Part shown: positions 43,133 to 52,485 of the stretch, piece after piece
Layout of the letters: the number at the start of each line of letters is the position of its first letter
How positions within the stretch are numbered: the first letter of the stretch is position 1
NCBI RefSeq assembly: GCF_900156535.1
Contig: NZ_FTNV01000004.1
Coordinates: forward strand, 1-64,000
From: Roseovarius nanhaiticus
GTDB lineage: Bacteria; Pseudomonadota; Alphaproteobacteria; Rhodobacterales; Rhodobacteraceae
DNA: 64,000 nucleotides
Direction: 5' to 3'
The notes under the pieces: model-generated
The model's input: only the letters and a program-made list of their open reading frames with translations
What the model was told of the DNA's origin: nothing
The model's database searches: none
Translations under genes and position numbers: made by a program

Positions 43133-44239
43133 ATGAGCACCCCTTCCCTTCTCATCCTCGCCGGTGACGGCATCGGCCCCGAAGTCATGGCCGAAGTGAC
43201 CAAGATCATCGGCTGGTATGGCGACAAGCGGGACATGCCCTTCGATATTTCAGAGGATCTGGTGGGCGGATGCGCCTATGACAAGCACGGCACACCCCTG
43301 CATGATGACACGATGGCCAAGGCGCAGGAGGTGGACGCGGTTCTGCTGGGTGCCGTGGGCGGACCGAAATACGACGATCTGGATTTCTCGGTGAAGCCCG
43401 AGCGCGGCCTGCTGCGCCTGCGCAAGGAGATGGACCTTTTCGCCAACCTGCGCCCGGCGCAATGCTTTGATGCGCTGGCGGATTTCTCGTCGCTGAAGCG
43501 CGATATTGTCGCGGGCCTCGACATCATGATCGTGCGCGAGCTGACCTCCGGCATCTATTTCGGCGAGCCGCGCGGGATCTTCACCGAGGGCAACGAGCGC
43601 GTCGGCATCAACACCCAGCGCTATACCGAGTCCGAGATCGACCGCGTCGCGCGCGCCGCCTTCGAGCTGGCCCGCCGCCGTGGCAACAAGGTCTGCTCGA
43701 TGGAGAAGGCCAATGTGATGGAGAGCGGCATCCTCTGGCGCGAGGTCGTGACCAAGGTGCATGCCGAGAGCTATCCCGACGTGCAGCTGTCGCATATGTA
43801 TGCCGATGCGGGCGCGATGCAGCTGTGCCGCAATCCCAAGCAGTTCGACGTCATCGTGACCGATAACCTCTTTGGCGATCTTCTGTCGGATGCCGCCGCG
43901 ATGCTGACCGGCTCGCTTGGCATGCTGCCTTCGGCCAGCCTCGGCGCGCCGATGGCCAATGGCCGCCCCAAGGCGCTCTACGAGCCGGTCCATGGCTCGG
44001 CGCCGGATATTGCGGGCCAAGGCAAGGCCAACCCCATCGCCTGCATCCTCAGTTTCGCCATGGCGCTGCGCTACTCCTTTGATCAGGGCGCCGAGGCCGA
44101 CCGGCTGGAGCGCGCGGTGGAAAAGGTGCTGGCCGATGGCGCGCGCACGCCCGATCTGATGGGCCCCGAGGGCGGCACGCCGCTGACCACGGCGCAGATG
44201 GGCGATGCGATCATCGAGGCGCTGAACGCCAGCCTCTAA
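43133..44239 (+). CDS. leuB: 3-isopropylmalate dehydrogenase
   Basis: This 368-residue beta-decarboxylating dehydrogenase has [12 protein letters not shown] at the N-terminus, the substrate loop [19 protein letters not shown], the metal Asp in [12 protein letters not shown], and [19 protein letters not shown]. It catalyses the third step of leucine synthesis. No leuCD is adjacent in the window. A GC hairpin follows the stop (44249-44271). Confidence 0.95.
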   Translation: MSTPSLLILAGDGIGPEVMAEVTKIIGWYGDKRDMPFDISEDLVGGCAYDKHGTPLHDDTMAKAQEVDAVLLGAVGGPKYDDLDFSVKPERGLLRLRKEMDLFANLRPAQCFDALADFSSLKRDIVAGLDIMIVRELTSGIYFGEPRGIFTEGNERVGINTQRYTESEIDRVARAAFELARRRGNKVCSMEKANVMESGILWREVVTKVHAESYPDVQLSHMYADAGAMQLCRNPKQFDVIVTDNLFGDLLSDAAAMLTGSLGMLPSASLGAPMANGRPKALYEPVHGSAPDIAGQGKANPIACILSFAMALRYSFDQGAEADRLERAVEKVLADGARTPDLMGPEGGTPLTTAQMGDAIIEALNASL

Positions 44240-44248
44240 GCGCTTGGC

Positions 44249-44271
44249 GGCGCCGGATCGTCTCCGGCGCC
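44249..44271 (+). terminator. hairpin after leuB
   Basis: A perfect 9-bp stem, GGCGCCGGA with TCCGGCGCC, closes a 5-nt loop 9 nt after the leuB stop. The following GGTCATTTG lacks a proper T-run, so it may act as a transcript 3'-end stabiliser or a weak terminator. Confidence 0.5.
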
Positions 44272-44326
44272 GGTCATTTGAGGGATTGCAAAGCGCGCGC
44301 CCCTCGTCTATCGCTCGCGCCACGGT

Positions 44327-44403
44327 CGGGCTGTAGCGCAGCCTGGTAGCGCACCTGCTTCGGGAGCAGGGGGTCGGAGGTTCGAATCCTCTCAGCCCGA
44401 CCA
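44327..44403 (+). tRNA. tRNA-Pro (CGG)
   Basis: A 77-nt cloverleaf has a 7-bp acceptor stem CGGGCTG/CAGCCCG, discriminator A and encoded CCA (44401-44403). The D-arm contains GTAGCGCAGCCTGGTAGCGC. The anticodon arm CCTGC-TTCGGGA-GCAGG gives anticodon CGG. The T-arm contains GGTTCGAATCC. It lies between leuB and the deaminase gene. Confidence 0.97.
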
Positions 44404-44483
44404 ATTTCTCCAAATTCTGCATCGGAACCTCTTGCGCCATATATTGGTTGGCAGGCACGTTTACCGCTGCGAGGAGAGATCTA

Positions 44484-44960
44484 ATGGCCAGCCGCACCGA
44501 CCACCTGAACCGCTGTATCGAACTGGCCGAAGAGGCGCTGAACGCCGGTGACGCGCCATTCGGGTCGGTCTTGGTGGATGCGGATGGCAAGGTCTTGCGC
44601 GAGGCCCGCAATCGCGTGAACACCCATGATGCCACGGACCACCCCGAGATCGAGCTGGCCCGCTGGGCCGCGCAGAACATGGCGCCCGAGGCCCGCCGCG
44701 CCGCCACTGTCTATACGTCTGGCGAGCATTGCCCGATGTGCTCTGCCGCGCATGGCTGGGCCGGGCTGGGGCGCATCGTGTTTATCCATTCGACCGGCCA
44801 GCTGACCGAGTGGATGGCCGAATTCGGCGCCGAAAAAGGCCCCGTCACGCAGCTGGGCATCGACAAGATCGTACCGGGAATTGAGACGGAAGGGCCGATC
44901 CCGGAACTGGCTGCCAAGATGCGCGCGCTTCACGCCCGCGCCCAAGGCGTTACGCCCTAA
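44484..44960 (+). CDS. nucleoside deaminase (cytidine/guanine deaminase family)
   Basis: This 158-residue zinc deaminase has the zinc/catalytic motif DHPEIELARW and PCxxC as HCPMCSAAHGW. The proton-shuttle Glu is kept, but the usual HAE reads HPE. This resembles GuaD-type guanine/nucleoside deaminases; the substrate cannot be fixed from sequence. The start at 44484 follows GAGGAGAG. The 3' end overlaps the convergent norF-like gene by 4 bp. Confidence 0.85.
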   Translation: MASRTDHLNRCIELAEEALNAGDAPFGSVLVDADGKVLREARNRVNTHDATDHPEIELARWAAQNMAPEARRAATVYTSGEHCPMCSAAHGWAGLGRIVFIHSTGQLTEWMAEFGAEKGPVTQLGIDKIVPGIETEGPIPELAAKMRALHARAQGVTP

Positions 44961-45232
44961 AACGACGGAATCAGGTAGAGGCCAAGCGCCCCTAGCATGA
45001 AAAGCGTTAGCGACAGGTTGAACCCGCGCCGCCAAGACGGCGCATCCGCAAGCCCGAGATAGCGAGACAGGATCAGCCGCGCCTTCATCAGCGCAAGAAA
45101 CAGGACGATGGCGCCAGCGATGCGCGCGTCATAGCCCGCGGTGATTGCGGCGGCAGCCAGCGTGCTGACTCCGCTCAAGACGATGAGCGTCAGCCATGCG
45201 CGGGTGAGGATATCGGGGCGCGTCATGCTCAT
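44957..45232 (-). CDS. prokaryotic cytochrome c oxidase subunit IV-like protein (NorF-like)
   Basis: This 91-residue protein has three hydrophobic segments (about 12-30, 35-52 and 68-88) typical of the COX4_pro family and of NorF in nor clusters. The start at 45232 overlaps the upstream norE-like stop (ATGA). It likely assists assembly or stability of a heme-copper oxidase or nitric oxide reductase, but neither norC nor norB is nearby. Confidence 0.75.
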   Translation of the reverse strand: MSMTRPDILTRAWLTLIVLSGVSTLAAAAITAGYDARIAGAIVLFLALMKARLILSRYLGLADAPSWRRGFNLSLTLFMLGALGLYLIPSF

Positions 45233-45786
45233 GCCAGAAGATAGACGATCGGAAAGAGCAGGACCCACACGAGGTCGACCATGTGCCAAAACGCGGCGCC
45301 CATCTCGATATTGTCGGGCGCGTCGCGCCATGCCACCAGCAACAAGAGGATCACCCCCGCCACGACATGCGCGGCGTGAAAGCCGGTTAGCAAGTAGTAG
45401 AACATGAAAAATGGGTGCGTGTCGTAATTGATGCCCTTGGCGGCCTTGTCAGCGTATTCAGCGCCCTTGATCACAAGGAAGACCACGCCCAGCGCCGCCG
45501 CCGCCGCCAGCGCAAGACGCGCAGCGCCCCGCCGCGCGGCCTGCCTGAATTGCAGGGCGCGCGCCGCCAGATAGCCGCTGGTGATCAAGACCACCGTGTT
45601 CAGACCGGCGCCGGTACGGTCAAGATGCTGCTGCGCCTCGGCAAAACCCGCCGGATCTGTCAGGCGCACCGATAGAAACGCGCCAAGGCCCGCACCAAAC
45701 ACCAACAGTTCGCTGATGATCAGCACCCACATCAGAAAGTCACCCGGCAGCTCTTCCAGGATGCTGGGTTCAGCTTGTTCGCTCAT
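45229..45786 (-). CDS. cytochrome c oxidase subunit III family protein (NorE-like)
   Basis: This 185-residue protein has five membrane helices and subunit-III motifs (the Glu in LPGDFLMWVLIISELLVFG and the segment FYYLLTGFHAAHVVAG). The short, five-helix form is characteristic of NorE. With the NorF-like gene it forms a two-gene unit. Its partner enzyme is not in the window. A NorE role is inferred from length and pairing. Confidence 0.8.
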   Translation of the reverse strand: MSEQAEPSILEELPGDFLMWVLIISELLVFGAGLGAFLSVRLTDPAGFAEAQQHLDRTGAGLNTVVLITSGYLAARALQFRQAARRGAARLALAAAAALGVVFLVIKGAEYADKAAKGINYDTHPFFMFYYLLTGFHAAHVVAGVILLLLVAWRDAPDNIEMGAAFWHMVDLVWVLLFPIVYLLA

Positions 45787-45837
45787 GGTGACACTTTCTC
45801 GATTTTCGGATCATGCATAGTTCGGCCAGAGTCTAGC

Positions 45838-46905
45838 TCATAGCGCGACAAGATGGTTGTCCCACATCAACCCCGAATGATTCCGCGCCCCCGCATGGCG
45901 GCCCATGCGGCGCAATGCCCCCGTGCCTGACGCAATCAAAAGCCCACCGGTGCAAGGCGCCACGCCGCAGGCGTCTTGCACCTGCTCACTCTGCTGCAGT
46001 CGTGCGGTTTCCACAGAATAGACCTGTACCAGCCTACCTCTGGGCGATGTGATTGCCACGTCGCGCTGACCGGCGCCAAAGGCGACACTGCCGACATATC
46101 CGCGCATGGCCAGCAATGCGTCCTCGGGCGTATCACACAGCCGCATGACATCCCCGCGCCGATGCAATCCAACCAGCGCTGGCCCGTCCTCGTCACCTTG
46201 CCATTGCAGGCCGAAGGCAACCGTGCCGTCATGCGACACGGCAAGATGCCGTATCGAACCCTTATGCATCTCGGGCGGCAGGGCGGCACTGTCGGTCACG
46301 CGGCCCTCGTCGATATAGCTGAGGTTGGGCTGCATCCACGGGATGTTCAGCTCGGTCCGGCCCGTATCGGGATGGGTCTCGATCCCGCCATTTGCCACGA
46401 CCAGAGTATCGCGCCCCGGCATCCGCCGCACCTCATGCGGGCCGGTGCCGCCGCTATCGAATTCACCGGCGCGAGCGTAGCCGCGCTCCGCGTCCCAGAC
46501 ACCGATCACACCCCGCGCGGAGGCATAGTCATTCTCGGTGGTGTAAAGCCAGCGGCCATCCAGCGAGAAGGCGCCGTGCCCGTAGAAATGCCGTCCCTCC
46601 GGCGCCGAGAGCTCAGCCGTCTGCCGCCCGGCGGCGCAGTCGATCACAACGGCGAATGTACCGGGGCGACGCGCGAAGGCCACCGCTTCGGGGCGCGCGG
46701 GATGGGCGGCAGCAGCATGACCGCGCCCCGGCAGCGGCAGACGGAACCTCAGTTCCAGATCATCCCCGATGCCGCAAAGGACGAAACCACCATCCGGCAT
46801 GCCCGCCGCGGACAGCCAGCGCGGCGCGCCCGCATCCGCCCATGTGGCGCGCGGCACCAATCCAGTGCCAACAAGCCCGGCCAGAAATCCGCGGCGGCTG
46901 GTCAT
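45838..46905 (-). CDS. DUF1513 domain-containing protein
   Basis: This 355-residue Tat-exported protein (TSRRGFLAGL) has a beta-propeller-like body with repeated blades such as FYGHGAFSLDGRWLYTTEND, PHEVRRMPGRDTLVVAN and RHLAVSHDGTVAFG. DUF1513 proteins are regularly the last gene of imelysin/DUF1111 iron clusters, as here. The start at 46905 gives the Tat motif and has GGAG upstream; the ATG at 46920 is possible. The function is unknown. Confidence 0.85.
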   Translation of the reverse strand: MTSRRGFLAGLVGTGLVPRATWADAGAPRWLSAAGMPDGGFVLCGIGDDLELRFRLPLPGRGHAAAAHPARPEAVAFARRPGTFAVVIDCAAGRQTAELSAPEGRHFYGHGAFSLDGRWLYTTENDYASARGVIGVWDAERGYARAGEFDSGGTGPHEVRRMPGRDTLVVANGGIETHPDTGRTELNIPWMQPNLSYIDEGRVTDSAALPPEMHKGSIRHLAVSHDGTVAFGLQWQGDEDGPALVGLHRRGDVMRLCDTPEDALLAMRGYVGSVAFGAGQRDVAITSPRGRLVQVYSVETARLQQSEQVQDACGVAPCTGGLLIASGTGALRRMGRHAGARNHSGLMWDNHLVAL

Positions 46906-46909
46906 CGCG

Positions 46910-47944
46910 TCAGTCTCCATCCAATGCGTTGAAACCCGCCGCCACACCCAATTCAGGCCCCAGTTCGCTCTGTACCGTTTCGCGTACCCGGTCGATCTTT
47001 TGCCGCAATACCTCGACGCGCAGGCGGGCCGCAGGCTCGGACACGCCCGCGAACACCGGATCCTGCAGCGCCCCGGCATCCTCCCGCGCAGCCTCGAAGC
47101 CGGAGGTGAGCCGCGCCTGAAGATCCTCATCATCCCCCGCCAAGCGCCGCGCAAGATCCTCGAGCGATGCAAGCGAAAGGCGCACATGGCGCAAGGAGCG
47201 TCCCGCGCGCCATGCCTCGGCCCGCTTGGGATGCGGCGCATCGAACGTGCCAAGAGGCCGGCCCAGCCGCGTGTCCGAGGTGAATTCCAGCCCGTAGGTC
47301 AGCGCCTTGAAAAGCTCCTGCAGCGCCTCGGCATCGCTGCGGTAGGGGCTGCCTTCGGCGCCGGAATTGCGCAGCGCGTCCGCATACCCACCTTGCCAAT
47401 CGGCCAGAATGTCGGCGGCAAGTTTCGCGGTATCGGCCGCGATGACCTGCATCAGTGCGCAGCGATACTGCGCATCTCCCAGCGCGGCGATCTCGGGATC
47501 GAACAGCATCATTTCCAGCGCATAGAAACCGCGTGCCGCAATCGACACTTCCGCATATCCTTCTGCCGCCTCAACAACGGGATCTGCATCCGCGATCAGC
47601 CCGCGCAGGGTGCGCGGCGTGATCCCGCGCGTATCGGGCCAAAAGGCCAGCGCGAAGGCGCGGTCCTCCATCTCAGTCGGGCCAAAGCGCAGATGGCTGG
47701 CCGCAACCCAGGCATCGAAGGCGGCCGCGTAGGCGGCGCGCAGGGCCGCATCCTCGCGGTCACAGGTCTTGGACGCGGCGGCGCGCAACTCTGCGCTCGT
47801 CTCCGCCAATGCCGCGAACCGAGGCAGAATATGCGCATCCACGACCTCCTCGGCAATACTGCGCGCCTGAGCGGATGCGGCAGCTGGAGCACAGAGGGCA
47901 AGCGCCAAGGCGATGTGGCGCGCGGCGGACGAAAGGCTGAACAT
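46910..47944 (-). CDS. imelysin family protein (second copy)
   Basis: This 344-residue secreted protein (signal about 1-25) has an imelysin-like helical body with YALEMMLFDPE and FKALTYGLEFTSD. The GxHxxE signature of classical imelysins appears altered (RGFYALEMM), as in the shorter partner copies of such clusters. It is thought to take part in periplasmic iron handling. It overlaps the DUF1111 gene by 3 bp at its start. Confidence 0.82.
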   Translation of the reverse strand: MFSLSSAARHIALALALCAPAAASAQARSIAEEVVDAHILPRFAALAETSAELRAAASKTCDREDAALRAAYAAAFDAWVAASHLRFGPTEMEDRAFALAFWPDTRGITPRTLRGLIADADPVVEAAEGYAEVSIAARGFYALEMMLFDPEIAALGDAQYRCALMQVIAADTAKLAADILADWQGGYADALRNSGAEGSPYRSDAEALQELFKALTYGLEFTSDTRLGRPLGTFDAPHPKRAEAWRAGRSLRHVRLSLASLEDLARRLAGDDEDLQARLTSGFEAAREDAGALQDPVFAGVSEPAARLRVEVLRQKIDRVRETVQSELGPELGVAAGFNALDGD

Positions 47945-49482
47945 CAAAGGCTCTCCAGATATCGGATCAGTGCGGCGCGGTCCTCGGGCGGCATTTGGGC
48001 GACGGTATCGCGTGCCGCCTCAGCCTCGCCGCCATGCCACAGGACCGCCTCCAGCAAAGAGCGCGCGCGCCCGTCATGCAGAAAATAGGTATGCCCGCTG
48101 ACACGCTCGGTCAGGCCGATACCCCAAAGCGGCGGCGTGCGCCACTCGCGCCCCGTGGCGCGGGCCTCGGGGCGGTTATCGGCCAGCCCCTCGCCCATGT
48201 CATGCAGCAGCATGTCCGTATGCGGCCAGATCAGCTGAAAGCTCTGGGCGGGCTGATCGTCAAGCCGGTGGGTCACGAATTTGGGCGTGTGGCAGGCGGC
48301 GCAGCCGGTGCTGTGAAACACCTCTTTGCCGCGCAAAACCTCGGGGTCGTCCACATCCCGCCGCGCGGGCACCCCGAGATTCTGGCTGTAAAAGGTGACC
48401 AGATCCAACCCTTCGGCATCAACTTCGAAGTCACGCGCATCCCCGTCGCCATGCGGCGCGTTCTGGCAGGCATCCTGAATGGTTGTGCATTCGCCGAAGG
48501 GATCGGCAAAGAGAGGATTCGATATGCCGATATCCCCGGCAAAGGCCCCGGCGCTTTGCTCGCGCACAGTTGGCGATCCGGCCTTGAGGCCGAACCGGCC
48601 CAGCATCGGCATGTCGTATTCGGCGGACCAGACGATGTTCGCGCGCCCCGATATGCCATCGCCATCCGCATCGTCAGGGTCGGCCAGCGCCAGGATATCC
48701 ACCGCCGGAATTGCCTCGAGCAGACCCAGCCCGATCATCTGCGGCGCGACGCGCGGGCTCAGCATCGCTTGCGGGTGCAGCGGGCCATATCCCAGATCGG
48801 CGGCGGTATAGGTAGGCGCGCGCAGGCTGGCCGTCTCGCCGCCCGAAAGAGCCACGGGTATCTCGGTATACCGGATCGCCAGTCGGTATTCGGCGGGGAT
48901 GCCGGGTAGCGCGAAATCCTGCAGCTGGGTGCCGTAGGTCGGGTCCGGCGCGGTGCCCAGATACTCCTCGATCTCGGTCATCCTTGCAGCATCATCGGGG
49001 ATCGAGATGCGCAGGAACATCGACACGGCGCTCTGCTCGCCCAGCTCGGGTGGGTGGCCGCGCCCATCTTTGATATGGCAGCTCTGGCAAGAGCGCGCAT
49101 TGTAAAGTGGCCCCAACCCATCGGAGGCCAGCGTGGACGACGGTGAGGACACCCAGAGTTTGCGAAAAAGGCCATTGCCGACCTTGAACCGCAACTCGCC
49201 ATCGAAGCCGATATTGTTGGACGGGTCCGAAAACGCATCCGCGGTCTCGCGCACGCGGACGGTGGCCGCGCCGGCGGGCAAGTCTTCGAACCGCTCGGGC
49301 ATGGTGAAGTCTTGCGGATCGCGCAAGATATCCGCGATGCGCGCCGCCTCCGCCTCGGTCCGGGGTATGATGGTCAGATGCGGCTCGCTCAGCGCGTCAG
49401 CATGCGCGCCCGTGACGGTCAGGCACGCGGCCAGAGCGCGCAGCGCACAGCTTATCCGGGCATATCGTCTTGCACCGGCCAT
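47944..49482 (-). CDS. di-heme oxidoreductase-like protein (DUF1111)
   Basis: This 512-residue secreted protein (signal about 1-28) has two heme c sites, CQSCHIKDGRGHPPE in the N-terminal third and CAACHTPKF near residue 395. It belongs to the DUF1111 'thiol oxidoreductase' family, related to MauG/cytochrome c peroxidases. It is encoded between imelysin genes in iron-limited gene clusters and may carry out redox chemistry on iron or heme. It is coupled to the downstream imelysin gene. Confidence 0.87.
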   Translation of the reverse strand: MAGARRYARISCALRALAACLTVTGAHADALSEPHLTIIPRTEAEAARIADILRDPQDFTMPERFEDLPAGAATVRVRETADAFSDPSNNIGFDGELRFKVGNGLFRKLWVSSPSSTLASDGLGPLYNARSCQSCHIKDGRGHPPELGEQSAVSMFLRISIPDDAARMTEIEEYLGTAPDPTYGTQLQDFALPGIPAEYRLAIRYTEIPVALSGGETASLRAPTYTAADLGYGPLHPQAMLSPRVAPQMIGLGLLEAIPAVDILALADPDDADGDGISGRANIVWSAEYDMPMLGRFGLKAGSPTVREQSAGAFAGDIGISNPLFADPFGECTTIQDACQNAPHGDGDARDFEVDAEGLDLVTFYSQNLGVPARRDVDDPEVLRGKEVFHSTGCAACHTPKFVTHRLDDQPAQSFQLIWPHTDMLLHDMGEGLADNRPEARATGREWRTPPLWGIGLTERVSGHTYFLHDGRARSLLEAVLWHGGEAEAARDTVAQMPPEDRAALIRYLESL

Positions 49483-49611
49483 GACCCTATCCCTTTCCTT
49501 CCGCAGCGGATGACACCCTGCCTATCACATTTCGATAGAACGCCGCGCGCCGGCATTCAACTTTTGCGTGCAGATACCGTCCGATACCCACCCCAATTCC
49601 GACGTCGCCCT

Positions 49612-50631
49612 TCAGAACTCATACGTGATGAGCGTGCCGATGGTCTGGTTCTTGTCGGTACCCTCGCGCGCCCACCGATATCCCAAGGATCCGAACAGCC
49701 CCGGCGCCAGCTCCATCTCGCCCGAGATGCTGGCCAGATGATCCGTGCGAGCGCCGCTGACGTCGCGATTGGAATAGGTCCCCGATACAGTCACCGGCCC
49801 GAAGGGCGCCGCAACACTGACGGTGCCATATCGCGCCGATGCGCTGGTGCCGCCGAAATCGGTGAAATATGCAATCTCACTCAGGAGGGCGACGGGCCGG
49901 CCCAGATCATAGGTATGCGTCAGCCCCAGAACGGCCCCGGTCTGGTCATGCGTGTCGCCCGCGCCGCGCGCGAGGCGCTGGATGCCAACATTGTAGGTGG
50001 TCTCACCAATCGCGCCGTTAATCGCGGCGGCGATACTCTCAGGGCCGTCGGTATTCGCGACACCGCCGGCGCTGATGTTGTTCTGACCGCGCACGCGGCC
50101 CAGCGAGTCGGACAGGATGGTGCGGTCCGCATGGAACACAGCCACCGACAGGACATTGACCGAAGCGCCCAAATCAAAAGGTACCAGAACGGCGCCCCCC
50201 AGTTGCTCGGTCAGCTCGTAATCTTCGGCAAAGTCGGCACCGAAGATGCCCGGCGCCTCATCCCATGCAACGCCGAAGGCGGGGTTGAACTTGCCCAGCT
50301 GAAGAGCGGCGCCACCGAAATCATGGCTGAAATAAAGCTCTTCCGCATAAAGCCCGTGATCCTCGAACGCGCGGTCGCGCGTGGCGTCTGTGATCGGCTC
50401 CAACACCAAAGACGCGTTCAGCGACGACGAGGCGCCGATGGCCAGCGTAATCGCCGATTCAATGGTGGTGTAGGTATCGCTGATCTCGTTCGCCGGATCG
50501 GTGGACTCGAAGAGCGAGCCATTTTCGATTTCCACGGTGAATTCCGCGGTCAGCGGGCCGTATTCCAGCGCAAGCGTCGGAGATGTCGAGAACAGCGCCA
50601 GAGCGCCTGTCAGTGGGGCCAGGATCTTCAT
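49612..50631 (-). CDS. putative outer-membrane beta-barrel protein
   Basis: This 339-residue protein has a signal peptide (about 1-21) and alternating hydrophobic strands with Gly/Asn-rich turns. It ends in Phe (GTLITYEF), the usual barrel-assembly signal. I do not recognise a named porin family; its place between two imelysin genes suggests an iron- or chelate-related channel. The functional assignment is weak, the topology assignment moderate. Confidence 0.72.
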   Translation of the reverse strand: MKILAPLTGALALFSTSPTLALEYGPLTAEFTVEIENGSLFESTDPANEISDTYTTIESAITLAIGASSSLNASLVLEPITDATRDRAFEDHGLYAEELYFSHDFGGAALQLGKFNPAFGVAWDEAPGIFGADFAEDYELTEQLGGAVLVPFDLGASVNVLSVAVFHADRTILSDSLGRVRGQNNISAGGVANTDGPESIAAAINGAIGETTYNVGIQRLARGAGDTHDQTGAVLGLTHTYDLGRPVALLSEIAYFTDFGGTSASARYGTVSVAAPFGPVTVSGTYSNRDVSGARTDHLASISGEMELAPGLFGSLGYRWAREGTDKNQTIGTLITYEF

Positions 50632-50736
50632 GGGAGTTATGTCTTTCCGGAATGATTATGAGGTCTGGCTGGCGGAATGCGTGCTGACATAGGGGGCCCG
50701 CCGTCCGGACGATGCCGGGCGGCGCGCGGGATGGTA

Positions 50737-51999
50737 TTACTCGAAAACGGCGCTGGGCTGATCCAGGCTGTCCGAGCCCTCGATGGACACATCGCCTAGG
50801 TCCAGCGCTGCGGTGATCCGCTCGATCGTACGGGTCTGGGCGATCAAGCCGTCAACGCCGCCCATGATCAATGCCTCGCCCGCCTCGTTGCCGCGCGCCA
50901 GCATCTGATCGTAGGAGGTGCCAGCCTCGGCGGCCAGCTTGATCCGGCCCAGTGCGCGCATCGTCGTCGCCAGCTTGGCCTGCATCTCGGTGTCCAGCGC
51001 GGGGTCCGCCTGAGCGGTCAGATCGGCCAGCGACGGGCCCTCGACCATGCTGCCGTCAATGCGCACATACTGGCCGTGATAGACATTCTGCACGCCCAGA
51101 CCGTCGTAGTAGTGACTGTTGTGCGTGTTGTCGGAAAAGCAGTCATGCTCTTCCTCGGGATCGTTCAGCATGAGGCCAAGGCGCATCCGCTCGCCCGCCT
51201 GCTCACCGTAGCTGAGGCTGCCCATGCCGGTCAGGATCGCCGAAATTCCCGCCGCCTCATCCTCGGTGACAGCCTCGCGCGCCGCGCCGCCCGGCGCCCA
51301 TTGCGCGGCCATCCAATCAAGGTCCGACACCAGCAATTCCGACGCTGCCTCCAGATACTCGGCGCGGCGGTCGCAATTGCCATTGGTGCACGCATCTCCG
51401 GCGGCGTAATCCGTCCAGGGACGATCGCCCGCGCCATGATCCGTGCCATTCAGGTCCTGGCCCCACAGAAGAAACTCGATCGCGTGGTACCCGGTGGCAA
51501 CATTCGCCTCGTTTCCGCCTGCCTCATGCAGTGTGCCAGACAGCAGATCAGGCGTGATCGCGCCCGCATCGATCGTTTGGCCGGACAGGTCAAACGATGT
51601 ATTCGCAACGACGTTCAGCGCCTTCAGACCGTTCTCGTCCGACGCGCCACCATAGGCCGCGTCGACATAATCGATCAGCCCCTCATCCAGCGGCCAGGCA
51701 TTCACCTGCCCCTCCCAGTCATCGACGATGGCGTTGCCAAAGCGAAAGACTTCGGTCTGCTGGTAGGGCACCCGCGCCGCCAGCCAAGCCGCGCGCGCAG
51801 CCGTCAAAGCCTGGGGCGACGGCGTCTCGATCAGCGCCTCGATGGCCTCATGCAAGCCTCGCGCAGCGATGGCGCTGTCCTCGTATCCTGCAGCGGCGAT
51901 ATCGGCGTAGGTGCTTAGAACTTCGGATTGGGTGGCGGCCAGCGCCGGCAGGCTCAGCGCCACGCCAAGGGCTGTCGTGCCCATAAATAGACGGCTCAT
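50737..51999 (-). CDS. imelysin family protein (peptidase M75-like, iron-regulated)
   Basis: This 420-residue secreted protein (signal about 1-21) has the GxHxxE signature GYHAIEFLLWGQD, repeated helical bundle halves and the HNSHYYDGLGVQNVYHGQY segment typical of IrpA/ICMP proteins. Imelysins bind iron or hemin in the periplasm; protease activity is doubtful in most. The start at 51999 follows AAAGGA. It lies 47 bp downstream of hemP, consistent with one iron-controlled operon. Confidence 0.9.
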   Translation of the reverse strand: MSRLFMGTTALGVALSLPALAATQSEVLSTYADIAAAGYEDSAIAARGLHEAIEALIETPSPQALTAARAAWLAARVPYQQTEVFRFGNAIVDDWEGQVNAWPLDEGLIDYVDAAYGGASDENGLKALNVVANTSFDLSGQTIDAGAITPDLLSGTLHEAGGNEANVATGYHAIEFLLWGQDLNGTDHGAGDRPWTDYAAGDACTNGNCDRRAEYLEAASELLVSDLDWMAAQWAPGGAAREAVTEDEAAGISAILTGMGSLSYGEQAGERMRLGLMLNDPEEEHDCFSDNTHNSHYYDGLGVQNVYHGQYVRIDGSMVEGPSLADLTAQADPALDTEMQAKLATTMRALGRIKLAAEAGTSYDQMLARGNEAGEALIMGGVDGLIAQTRTIERITAALDLGDVSIEGSDSLDQPSAVFE

Positions 52000-52046
52000 A
52001 TAAAGATATCCTTTGGTCAGTACTTCTATTCGGCGCGGACGCCCGA

Positions 52047-52214
52047 TCACTTGGTCAGGATCAGCTTGCCCGCCCGCGTGATCCTCAGCGTGTAGAGCTT
52101 GTCCTCGAGCGCGATGCGCGCGACGTCGCCGCCCGAAACCAGCTGGCGCGCGTCATAGGTTGGAAGCGTTTCCGCCCCAGGATCAGATTGGATGTTCGAA
52201 GGGATGTGGGTCAT
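52047..52214 (-). CDS. hemP: hemin uptake protein HemP/HmuP
   Basis: This 55-residue cytoplasmic protein has a variable N-terminus and the family core YDARQLVSGG, ARIALEDKLYTLRITR and the ending AGKLILTK. HemP/HmuP proteins are small iron-controlled factors; in several bacteria they activate heme-receptor expression. It is the first gene of the leftward imelysin cluster. No heme receptor gene is adjacent. A 13-bp perfect dyad lies 138 bp upstream. Confidence 0.88.
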   Translation of the reverse strand: MTHIPSNIQSDPGAETLPTYDARQLVSGGDVARIALEDKLYTLRITRAGKLILTK

Positions 52215-52351
52215 GCACGGGCCTTTCGCAGAGCGCGCGCATGGTCACGCCCAGGCATGAATTGCGCCATCGCGTGCGTCCTCGTTCAAATGTCGGTGTC
52301 GGCTTCCCCATCTGCCAAATCGCGTGGGGTGGCTGGCTCGACGGCATACTT

Positions 52352-52364
52352 GAGTGAATCACTC
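52352..52364. promoter_or_regulatory. 13-bp perfect dyad, candidate iron-regulator operator
   Basis: GAGTGA-A-TCACTC is a perfect inverted repeat with one central base, set in an AT-richer stretch between hemP (minus) and the FAD oxidase gene (plus). Its position fits an operator for the hemP/imelysin operon. Which regulator (Fur/Irr/RirA/IscR type) would bind is not decidable by eye. Confidence 0.4.
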
Positions 52365-52485
52365 GGAAAAGTCAATGCGGGTTTTTGAGGCCGGTGGCAT
52401 AGCCTAATTCGCACAGAGCTTGCCTTTTGACTGCCGCGTGATGAAAGTCGGGGCAATGCCTGCCGACATGCCAAGGACCACGCCG

